Positions 1 to 5,162 of a stretch of 5,349 nucleotides of DNA are shown in pieces. The notes below the pieces were generated by a model that saw only the letters and a list, made by a program, of their open reading frames with translations, was not told the origin of the DNA and did not search any database. The DNA lies in assembly GCA_011372335.1 (NCBI GenBank), contig DRSY01000121.1:1-5349 (forward strand), written 5' to 3'. Position 1 is the stretch's first letter; every line of letters starts with the position of its first letter. The stretch is from Candidatus Woesearchaeota archaeon (GTDB lineage Archaea > Nanobdellota > Nanobdellia > Woesearchaeales > SM23-78). The translations under genes were made by a program, and so were the position numbers.

Positions 1-34
1 AAAAGATAAAAAAGATAAAAAAGATAAAAAAGAT
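1..34 (+). repeat. 9-bp tandem repeat (AAAAAAGAT), about 3.8 copies
   Basis: The left edge consists of AAAAGAT followed by three exact copies of AAAAAAGAT. Because the unit is 9 bp, it keeps the reading frame. Read from base 2 it encodes (K-D-K)n, and that frame stays open, without a stop, into the ndk ATG at 53. Read from base 3 it encodes a K-K-I repeat ending at a TAA (51-53) that overlaps the ndk ATG by one base. The third frame has a stop in every unit. Such lysine-rich repeats are typical of the disordered tails of archaeal ribosomal proteins, so this may be the 3' end of an upstream gene, but the window is too short to tell. Confidence 0.85.
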
Positions 35-40
35 AAGAAG

Positions 41-46
41 GGTGAT
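41..46 (+). promoter_or_regulatory. Ribosome binding site of ndk
   Basis: GGTGAT lies six bases before the ATG at 53 and matches the usual archaeal anti-Shine-Dalgarno complement (GGAGGTGATC). It supports ATG 53 as the start, even though the same frame is open further upstream. Confidence 0.7.
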
Positions 47-52
47 AATATA

Positions 53-544
53 ATGATTGAAAGAACCCTTGTTTTGATTAAGCCGGATGGTGTGCAGAGA
101 GGGCTGATTGGCAGGATAACTTGTAGGTTTGAAGATGCAGGTCTTAAAATAGTAGGGGCAAAGATGGTGTGGGTTGATAAGGAGTTCGCTCATAAGCATT
201 ACACAGAGGACCTGGCTCGGAGGAGAGGAGAGCATGTTAGGAAGTACATGACGGACTTCATAACATCAGGTCCGGTTATGGCTTATGTTCTTGAAGGGGT
301 TAATGCTATTGAGAATGTGAGGAAAATAGTTGGTGATACAGAGCCAAGAGCTGCTCCTCCAGGCACTATTCGAGGAGATTTTGCTCATGTAAGTTATGCT
401 TATTGTGATAAGAAGAAGGCGGTGGTTAAGAACTTGATTCATGCTTCTGCGAATAAGGAGGATGCTGAGTACGAGGTTAAGCTCTGGTTCAAGCCAGAAG
501 AGCTTCATAGTTATAAGACAGTACATGATATTCATACATTATGA
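53..544 (+). CDS. ndk: Nucleoside diphosphate kinase
   Basis: NDK transfers the gamma phosphate of an NTP to an NDP through a phosphohistidine and keeps GTP, CTP, UTP and dNTP pools filled in the cytoplasm. The 163-residue protein aligns with the family from end to end. It has the N-terminal ERTLVLIKPDGVQRG with Lys10, Tyr50 in the HY motif, Arg90 and Thr96 around the phosphate-binding VGDTEP segment, GTIRGDF with Arg107, and NLIHAS with Asn127 and the catalytic His130. It is longer than bacterial enzymes (about 140 residues) mainly because of an insertion at about 111-125, between GDF and the catalytic histidine, and another at about 52-70, both of an archaeal style. The Asp that usually follows HxS in the active-site signature is Ala132 here. 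The start at 53 is chosen for its GGTGAT site. The gene ends 73 bases before fusA on the same strand, so co-transcription is likely. Confidence 0.97.
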   Translation: MIERTLVLIKPDGVQRGLIGRITCRFEDAGLKIVGAKMVWVDKEFAHKHYTEDLARRRGEHVRKYMTDFITSGPVMAYVLEGVNAIENVRKIVGDTEPRAAPPGTIRGDFAHVSYAYCDKKKAVVKNLIHASANKEDAEYEVKLWFKPEELHSYKTVHDIHTL

Positions 545-570
545 GATGTTAGATAAAAAAAATAATAAAC

Positions 571-581
571 GGGGGGAGGAG
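571..581 (+). other. G-rich purine tract (second SD-like element) in the ndk-fusA gap
   Basis: GGGGGGAGGAG stands out in an AT-rich gap. It resembles a Shine-Dalgarno sequence but has no ATG at a usable distance; the next ATG is fusA at 618, which has its own perfect site at 607-614. An A-rich, weakly TATA-like stretch (about 553-569) lies just before it. It could be a remnant, a protein-binding site or a standby ribosome site. I see nothing that decides between these. Confidence 0.4.
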
Positions 582-606
582 AAGTAAAAAGCAGGTTTTG
601 AGAACT

Positions 607-614
607 GAGGTGAT
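607..614 (+). promoter_or_regulatory. Ribosome binding site of fusA
   Basis: GAGGTGAT is an uninterrupted 8-base match to the complement of the archaeal 16S 3' end and ends three bases before ATG 618. An in-frame TGA at 606-608 lies just upstream, so ATG 618 is the first possible ATG in this frame. Confidence 0.8.
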
Positions 615-617
615 AAA

Positions 618-2801
618 ATGGCTAAGATGGTTGACAGGGTGAAAGCAATAATGATGAAACCTGAACAGATAAGGAATATTGCTATTGCTGCTCATATTGA
701 CCATGGGAAGACCACTCTGAGTGATAACTTACTCGCAGGTGCGGGGATGATGAGTGAAGAACTAGCAGGCAAAGCTTTACAACTTGATTTTCATGAGGAC
801 GAACAAGCAAGAGGAATCACGATTGATACTGCGGCTGTTAACATGGTGCATGTTGTTAATGATAAGGAGTTCTTAATCAACTTACTTGACACCCCTGGTC
901 ATGTTGACTTCGGAGGTGATGTTACAAGAGCTATGAGGGCCGTTGACGGAGTCGTTGTGCTTATAGACGCTGTGGAAGGGGTTATGCCTCAGACTGAGAC
1001 CGTGCTTAGACAGGCATTAAAGGAGAGGGTTAAGCCTATCTTATTTATTAATAAGGTTGATAGGCTTATACGAGAGTTAAAGCTCACCCCTGAGAAGATG
1101 CAGGAGCGCTTTGTAAAATCAATAACTCATGTTAATAAGCTCATAACGAATCTTGCTGAGAAGGAGTACGGTGCTAAGTGGCAGGTAAAAGTAGATGATG
1201 GGAGTGTGTGTTTTGGAAGTGCTTTTCATAACTGGGCTTTGTCAATGGATTATATGAAGAAGAAGAATATAAGCTTTAAGGACATTATTAGTGCGTATGA
1301 GAACGATACGTGGAAGGATCTATCTAAGAAAGCGCCTCTTCATGAAGTCTTACTTAATGCGGTTATAAAGCACTTACCAGACCCTGTGACTGCTCAGAAG
1401 TACAGGATCCCGAGGATATGGCACGGAGATCTTGAGAGCCCGGTTGGTAGGAGCTTAATAAACTGTGATCCTAAAGGACCATTAATGTTTGTTGTGACCA
1501 AGGTGGTTGTTGACCCCCAAGCAGGAGAGATAAGCGCTGGGAGGCTGTTCTCAGGTACGTTGCATAAAGGAGACTCTATCTACTTGAATCTTGCTAAGAG
1601 CAATCTCAGAGCTCAACAGGTTTATATATATAATGGTGCTAAGAGGGAAGTAGTTGATAATGTGCCTGCAGGTAATATTATTGGTATTGGTGGTCTTAAG
1701 AACGCTTACCCAGGAGAAACTGTGAGTAATGAGCCGTGCGAGCCTTTTGAAGCAATAAAGCATATCTTTGAACCAGTAGTTACTAAGTCCATAGAAGTGA
1801 AAAACCCTGCTGATCTTCCCAAGCTAATTGATGTTCTCATGCAGGTGAGCAAGGAAGACCCTAGTGTTGTGATAGAGATCAACCAGGAAACAGGGGAGTA
1901 CTTAATGCACGGCATGGGAGAATTACACCTCGAGGTTATTGAGAATAGGATTAGGAAGGACAAAGGAGTTGATATTAAGACGAGTCCTCCAATAGTTGTT
2001 TATAGAGAAACTGTTAGGAAGGAGAGCCCTGAAAGTGTTGAGGGTAAGAGTCCTAATAAGCATAACAAGGTATACACACACGTGGAGGTGTTGGAAGACG
2101 AGGTCGTCCAAGCAATTAAGGAGGGCAGGATAAGAGAAGGAAGGGTTAAGAAGAAGGACAAGGATGTTATTGAAGCATTCATAGAAGCGGGTTATGATGC
2201 ACGAACAGCGCGGAGTGTTAAATGTGTTTGTAATGGGAACGTTCTTATTGATGGTACTCGCGGCATAGTTCATATCGGGGAGGTAATGGAGATGATTATT
2301 GATATGTTCGAGGATGTTATGAAAGCAGGGCCGATTGCCAGAGAGCCTTGTTTTAAGATAAAGGTTGTTATTGATGATTTAAAGTTGCACGAGGATGCTA
2401 TTCATAGAGGTCCAGCACAGATGTACCCTGCGGTGAGGGATAGTATTCGAGGAGCAATAATGACAGCAGGACCCCTCCTCTTTGAGCCTGTGCAGACTCT
2501 TCAATTCGAGGCGCCTGTGGAGTACATGGGCGAGATTAGTAAGTTAATTAGTAATAAGCGGGGACAACTCCTGGATATGCAGCAGGAAGGAGAAATGATA
2601 AGTGTTAAGGGTAAGTTACCCGTAGCAGAGATGTTTGGACTAGCAAGTGATCTTAGGAGTGCGACGGGTGGCAGAGGAAACTTCTACTTGGTAGACCAGA
2701 ACTTTGAGAAACTCCCAGAGGAATTACAGCAGAAGATTAAGAGGCAGATAAGAACAAGAAAGGGCATAGACTTAGATGCAGAGATTGCTAAGGGTAAATA
2801 A
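618..2801 (+). CDS. fusA: Translation elongation factor 2 (aEF-2)
   Basis: This is the GTPase that moves tRNA and mRNA through the ribosome after each peptide bond. At 727 residues it has the usual archaeal EF-2 length. All GTPase motifs are present: G1 AHIDHGKT (25-32), G2 RGIT (65-68), G3 DTPGH (91-95), G4 NKVD (145-148) and a G5-like GSA (200-202). Domain II follows at about 285-375, domain III with HGMGELHLEV (431-440), domain IV at about 460-610 and domain V to about 700. The tip of domain IV reads HEDAIHRGPAQ (591-601). His596 in it corresponds to the histidine converted to diphthamide in archaea and eukaryotes, so the site is intact and dph genes are expected elsewhere in the genome. 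The C-terminal region carries SATGGRGNFYLVDQ (681-694) and ends in a basic tail. The start is fixed by a TGA twelve bases upstream and a strong SD. It is probably co-transcribed with ndk. Confidence 0.99.
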   Translation: MAKMVDRVKAIMMKPEQIRNIAIAAHIDHGKTTLSDNLLAGAGMMSEELAGKALQLDFHEDEQARGITIDTAAVNMVHVVNDKEFLINLLDTPGHVDFGGDVTRAMRAVDGVVVLIDAVEGVMPQTETVLRQALKERVKPILFINKVDRLIRELKLTPEKMQERFVKSITHVNKLITNLAEKEYGAKWQVKVDDGSVCFGSAFHNWALSMDYMKKKNISFKDIISAYENDTWKDLSKKAPLHEVLLNAVIKHLPDPVTAQKYRIPRIWHGDLESPVGRSLINCDPKGPLMFVVTKVVVDPQAGEISAGRLFSGTLHKGDSIYLNLAKSNLRAQQVYIYNGAKREVVDNVPAGNIIGIGGLKNAYPGETVSNEPCEPFEAIKHIFEPVVTKSIEVKNPADLPKLIDVLMQVSKEDPSVVIEINQETGEYLMHGMGELHLEVIENRIRKDKGVDIKTSPPIVVYRETVRKESPESVEGKSPNKHNKVYTHVEVLEDEVVQAIKEGRIREGRVKKKDKDVIEAFIEAGYDARTARSVKCVCNGNVLIDGTRGIVHIGEVMEMIIDMFEDVMKAGPIAREPCFKIKVVIDDLKLHEDAIHRGPAQMYPAVRDSIRGAIMTAGPLLFEPVQTLQFEAPVEYMGEISKLISNKRGQLLDMQQEGEMISVKGKLPVAEMFGLASDLRSATGGRGNFYLVDQNFEKLPEELQQKIKRQIRTRKGIDLDAEIAKGK

Positions 2802-2804
2802 AAA

Positions 2805-2812
2805 TTTTTTTT
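2805..2812 (+). terminator. Oligo-T terminator after fusA
   Basis: A run of eight T starts three bases after the fusA stop codon, with AT-rich flanks and no GC stem. Archaeal RNA polymerase terminates at such T-runs. A separate TATA box downstream for tuf fits with at least partial termination here. Confidence 0.5.
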
Positions 2813-2915
2813 AAATTTAAATGAGAATCCATTAAAAAACCTTTGTAGTTAAAGTTAGTTTAAAGTTAGAAATAAAATAATAAAAGTTTTTTAAAATACC
2901 AACTTAGTAATACAA

Positions 2916-2952
2916 CCTCTTATTTGCCTTATTTGCTTTTGAGAATAAGAGG
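2916..2952. promoter_or_regulatory. Inverted repeat upstream of the tuf promoter (9-bp arms)
   Basis: CCTCTTATT (2916-2924) and AATAAGAGG (2944-2952) are perfect 9-bp inverted copies separated by 19 bases, about 17 bases upstream of the tuf TATA box. As DNA this could bind a dimeric regulator; in a read-through RNA from fusA it would form a hairpin. Its right arm is shared with a second, longer dyad, so the two cannot form together in one molecule. Confidence 0.5.
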
Positions 2953-2999
2953 ATAAAGAATAGTAAGCTTTATAAACCCTGAGTTTATCCTTCTCAGAA
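2937..2999. promoter_or_regulatory. Long bulged inverted repeat enclosing the tuf TATA box
   Basis: TTTTGAGAA (2937-2945) plus GGATAAA (2951-2957) pair with TTTATCC (2984-2990) plus TTCTCAGAA (2991-2999). This gives 16 pairs including one G-T wobble, with a single 5-base bulge (2946-2950) on the left arm. The 26-base loop contains the TATA box. The arms flank the promoter symmetrically, so an operator or a DNA or RNA structure is possible; its function is unknown. Confidence 0.45.
2969..2976 (+). promoter_or_regulatory. TATA box, probable tuf promoter
   Basis: TTTATAAA is a near-ideal archaeal TATA box. It predicts a start of transcription near 2998-3002 and a leader of about 115 bases before tuf. 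The downstream half of the box overlaps a perfect small dyad, ATAAAC (2972-2977) and GTTTAT (2983-2988), spaced by five bases. No clear BRE is visible. Other TATA-like positions exist at 3051 and 3067 in the leader. Confidence 0.55.
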
Positions 3000-3050
3000 T
3001 TAACCCTGCAATAAAAGAGGGAAACCAGTATTATTTAGTTTAAACCAAGT

Positions 3051-3082
3051 TATAATACAAAAAAAATATAATACAAAAAAAA
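3051..3082 (+). repeat. Perfect 16-bp tandem duplication in the tuf leader
   Basis: TATAATACAAAAAAAA occurs twice, back to back (3051-3066 and 3067-3082), 31 bases before the tuf ATG. Each copy starts with a TATA-like core. It could duplicate a promoter element giving a short leader, bind a factor, or simply be a slippage product of an A-rich sequence. Confidence 0.85.
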
Positions 3083-3099
3083 GATTAAATTCAGAGAAA

Positions 3100-3106
3100 G
3101 GAGGGG
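3100..3106 (+). promoter_or_regulatory. Ribosome binding site of tuf
   Basis: GGAGGGG lies seven bases before ATG 3114. The nearest in-frame stop upstream is the TAA at 3069-3071, and no ATG lies between it and 3114. Confidence 0.75.
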
Positions 3107-3113
3107 AAACAGA

Positions 3114-4394
3114 ATGGCAAAAGGAAAACCACACATAAACCTCGTGTTTATCGGGCACGTGGACCATGGTAAGTCAACAACAGTTGGTAGGCTGCTCTTT
3201 GATTCAGGAAACATTGATGAGCAGACCCTTAGAAAGCTTAAAGACAAAGCCCAGCAGCTAGGAAAAGCAGGCTTTGAGTTCGCTTTTGTCATGGACAACT
3301 TAAAAGAAGAGCAGGAAAGGGGCTTAACCATAGACTTAGCTCACAAAAAGTTCGAGACAGACAAGTACTACTTCACAATAATCGATGCTCCGGGGCACAA
3401 AGACTTCATCAAGAACATGATTACAGGAACCTCCCAGGCAGACGCAGCTGTACTCGTAGTCGCTGCTAATGATGGAGTAATGGCTCAGACAAAGGAGCAC
3501 GTATTCCTAGCGAGAACTCTGGGCGTCCAGCAACTAATAATTGCTATTAACAAGATGGACATGAAGGCCTACGACGAAGCAGCGTATAACAAGGTCAAAG
3601 AGGATGTTACAAAGCTCTTAAAAACAGTGGGTTACAAGCCAGAAGAAGTATTATTCGTACCAGAAGCTGCTCTTGTCGGAGAGAACGTTGTTAAGAAGAC
3701 AGAGAAAATGCCGTGGTACAAAGGACCCACACTCTTAGAAGCGATTAACCAGCTAAAAGAACCTGAAAAGCCAGTGGACTTACCATTACGACTCCCAATC
3801 CAGGACGTGTATAACATCACAGGAATCGGTGTTGTGCCTGTTGGAAGAGTTGAGACAGGCAAGATAAAAGTCGGTGACAAAGTAATAGCTGTTCCTGGAA
3901 GAGAAGGCAAAGGAGTCCCAGGAGAAGTTAAGTCAATAGAGATGCACCATGAACAACTCCAAGAAGCAATCCCAGGGGATAACATAGGCTTTAATGTGAG
4001 GGGCTTTGGCAAGAAAGATATTACTCGTGGAGACGTTGTTGGTCACCAGGATAATCCGCCTACTGTTGCCACAGAATTCACAGCTCAGATAATCGTGTTA
4101 AACCATCCCACTGTGATGACAACAGGGTATACACCAGTATTCCACATCCACACCGCACAAGTCGCGTGTCAGATTACTGAGCTGACAAAAAAGATTAATC
4201 CAGCAACAGGAGAGACTATTCAGGAGAAACCTGATTTCCTTAAAAACGGAGACGCAGCTATTATTAAAGTAAAACCGGTTCAGCCATTAGTAATTGAGAA
4301 GCAGAAAGACATACCGCAACTCGCAAGGTTTGCTGTGAGAGACTCGGGTCAAACAGTTGCTGCAGGCATGTGTATTGACCTTGTGAAGAAGTGA
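3114..4394 (+). CDS. tuf: Translation elongation factor 1-alpha (aEF-1A)
   Basis: This GTPase carries aminoacyl-tRNA to the ribosomal A site; in archaea the same protein is known to work with aRF1 and aPelota in termination and ribosome rescue. The 426 residues cover the whole family. Domain 1 has G1 GHVDHGKS (14-21), G2 RGLTID (69-74), G3 DAPGH (91-95) and G4 NKMD (146-149). [12 protein letters not shown] (199-210) closes domain 1. Domain 2 runs from about 222 to 315 ([12 protein letters not shown], 286-297), and domain 3 from about 318 to the end (QTVAAGM, 413-419). The G5 region, where relatives read PxSAW or PxSAL, is PEAAL here (183-187), so the usual Ser is Ala185. Codons lean to C-ending forms more than in fusA (AAC 12 to AAT 4 by my count), as expected for a very highly expressed gene. 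It has its own promoter region and lies 119 bases before rps10. Confidence 0.99.
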   Translation: MAKGKPHINLVFIGHVDHGKSTTVGRLLFDSGNIDEQTLRKLKDKAQQLGKAGFEFAFVMDNLKEEQERGLTIDLAHKKFETDKYYFTIIDAPGHKDFIKNMITGTSQADAAVLVVAANDGVMAQTKEHVFLARTLGVQQLIIAINKMDMKAYDEAAYNKVKEDVTKLLKTVGYKPEEVLFVPEAALVGENVVKKTEKMPWYKGPTLLEAINQLKEPEKPVDLPLRLPIQDVYNITGIGVVPVGRVETGKIKVGDKVIAVPGREGKGVPGEVKSIEMHHEQLQEAIPGDNIGFNVRGFGKKDITRGDVVGHQDNPPTVATEFTAQIIVLNHPTVMTTGYTPVFHIHTAQVACQITELTKKINPATGETIQEKPDFLKNGDAAIIKVKPVQPLVIEKQKDIPQLARFAVRDSGQTVAAGMCIDLVKK

Positions 4395-4411
4395 GACTCA
4401 CCTAAAAAACC

Positions 4412-4424
4412 TTTTATTTTTTTT
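4412..4424 (+). terminator. Oligo-T terminator after tuf
   Basis: TTTTA followed by eight T starts 18 bases after the tuf stop, and another T7 follows at 4429-4435. An A6 tract (4404-4409) upstream could pair weakly with it. This is a typical archaeal intrinsic termination zone. Read-through into rps10 remains possible, since the two genes are often co-transcribed in archaea. Confidence 0.5.
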
Positions 4425-4432
4425 CCAATTTT

Positions 4433-4440
4433 TTTATAAG
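4433..4440 (+). promoter_or_regulatory. TATA box, probable rps10 promoter
   Basis: TTTATAAG lies about 80 bases before the rps10 ATG. It predicts a start near 4462-4466 and a leader of about 50 bases. The box follows directly on the T7 run, so the tuf terminator and the rps10 promoter are packed together. Confidence 0.5.
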
Positions 4441-4454
4441 CTCCTCTCGAGCTT
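4438..4454. promoter_or_regulatory. Small perfect dyad overlapping the rps10 TATA box
   Basis: AAGCTC (4438-4443) and GAGCTT (4449-4454) are perfect inverted 6-mers with a 5-base spacer. They begin inside the last three bases of the TATA box. This position would let a bound protein block TBP/TFB. The tuf promoter has a dyad of the same 6-5-6 geometry but different sequence. Confidence 0.4.
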
Positions 4455-4513
4455 CTCAATTCATGGTGAACTAGAGTTTTATCATGGGGTAAAAAAGGTA
4501 TGGTTGAAGTAAT

Positions 4514-4825
4514 ATGCAAAAAGCAAGAATAAAAATAACTAGCACGGACATCCACAAGATAAACCAGGTATGCGAGTATATTAAAGGGATTGCTGAGAAG
4601 ACAGGTGTTGTGATGAGAGGACCCATACCGCTACCCACTAAGAAGCTCAGAGTCACAACCAGGAAGAGTCCTTGTGGTGATGGAACAGCCACTTGGGATA
4701 GGTACGAGATGCGGATTCATAAGCGGCTTATCGACCTCGGTATTGATGAACGAGCATTAAGACTTGTGATGAGAGTGCCGATCCCTGAAGGTCTTAATAT
4801 TGAGATTGAGATGATAGACGTATAG
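4514..4825 (+). CDS. rps10: 30S ribosomal protein S10 (uS10)
   Basis: uS10 is a small-subunit head protein that assembles late and contacts other head proteins such as uS3 and uS14. The 103-residue protein matches archaeal uS10 in length and motifs. It has an N-terminal strand [11 protein letters not shown] (2-12), the loop [18 protein letters not shown] (36-53), which is the exposed ribosome-binding loop, [10 protein letters not shown] (67-76) and an acidic hydrophobic end, NIEIEMIDV. The ATG at 4514 is the only start in frame after a TGA at 4505-4507. The ribosome binding site is weak (GGTTGAAG at 4502-4509 at best), in contrast to fusA and tuf. The position after tuf is the conserved archaeal order. 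Confidence 0.98.
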   Translation: MQKARIKITSTDIHKINQVCEYIKGIAEKTGVVMRGPIPLPTKKLRVTTRKSPCGDGTATWDRYEMRIHKRLIDLGIDERALRLVMRVPIPEGLNIEIEMIDV

Positions 4826-4888
4826 ATGTTTAGGTAACCAGGCACCCTCATATTATTGATTCTTTATTTCATTAAAAATAAACTCTTC

Positions 4889-4912
4889 TTTTTTATAACC
4901 AAATATTTTTTT
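4889..4912 (+). terminator. Oligo-T termination zone after rps10
   Basis: T6 (4889-4894) and T7 (4906-4912) lie 64 to 87 bases after the rps10 stop in AT-rich sequence. They are the first strong T-runs on the + strand after the gene and probably end its transcript. Confidence 0.4.
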
Positions 4913-4962
4913 ACTGCTTTGCAAAAAAAAGGGTGCTTTAATTCTATGTTTAATCCCTGAGA

Positions 4963-4983
4963 CAATACAGGTATTGCTTTTTT
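4963..4983 (+). terminator. Small AT-rich hairpin followed by T6
   Basis: CAATAC (4963-4968) and GTATTG (4971-4976) form a perfect dyad with a two-base centre, that is, a 5-bp stem with a CAGG loop. T6 follows at 4978-4983. It could be a backup terminator for rps10 transcripts, placed just before the convergent tRNA gene. The stem is short, and archaeal termination does not need hairpins, so this is tentative. Confidence 0.3.
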
Positions 4984-5007
4984 AAAATACGTTAGGCATA
5001 CGTAGCA

Positions 5008-5136
5008 CGCCAGGGCTGGGATTCGAACCCAGAATTCCCGAAGGAACCAGCTGTTTCTTGGCATAAGCAAAAAAATGTTTTTTCTTTTCTCTTTGCCACT
5101 CCAAGCTGGCGCAATACCTGGTTATGCGACCCTGGC
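5008..5136 (-). tRNA. tRNA-Ser(GGA) with a 46-nt intron
   Basis: On the minus strand the 7-bp acceptor GCCAGGG (5136-5130) pairs perfectly with CCCTGGC (5015-5009), and G73 is at 5008; CCA is not encoded. The D stem is GCA/TGC with G18G19 at 5118-5117. The anticodon stem CCAGC (5109-5105) pairs fully with GCTGG (5051-5047). The loop has TT, anticodon GGA (5102-5100) and G37. The variable arm is TTCC-TTCG-GGAA (5046-5035), a class II arm capped by a stable UUCG loop. The T arm is CTGGG/CCCAG around TTCGAAT. The long variable arm, G73 and GGA give serine, reading UCU and UCC. The intron is placed after position 37 at about 5098-5053; its ends could shift by a base or two. The mature tRNA would be 83 nt. 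It is convergent with rps10. Confidence 0.93.
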
Positions 5137-5162
5137 AACTCCTTATTAGAACAAAGCGTTGT

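Noticed and set aside
266..535. Minus-strand open frame of 89 codons within ndk
   Set aside because: It lies wholly opposite the well-supported ndk gene and has no recognisable protein features.
598..642. TTG-started 14-codon frame after the G-rich tract, overlapping the fusA start
   Set aside because: The spacing from the tract (16 bases) is too long, TTG is a rare start, and the frame contains the fusA SD itself.
1551..2273. Minus-strand open frames opposite fusA
   Set aside because: They are shadow frames of a conserved EF-2 gene, with hydrophobic or serine-rich low-information translations and no ribosome binding sites.
3632..4012. 126-codon minus-strand frame opposite tuf
   Set aside because: It is produced by the codon bias of tuf; the translation is rich in P, S, T and L and matches no family I know.
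4864..5070. 68-codon minus-strand frame overlapping the tRNA
   Set aside because: It runs through the tRNA T arm and intron, so the coding reading is an artefact.
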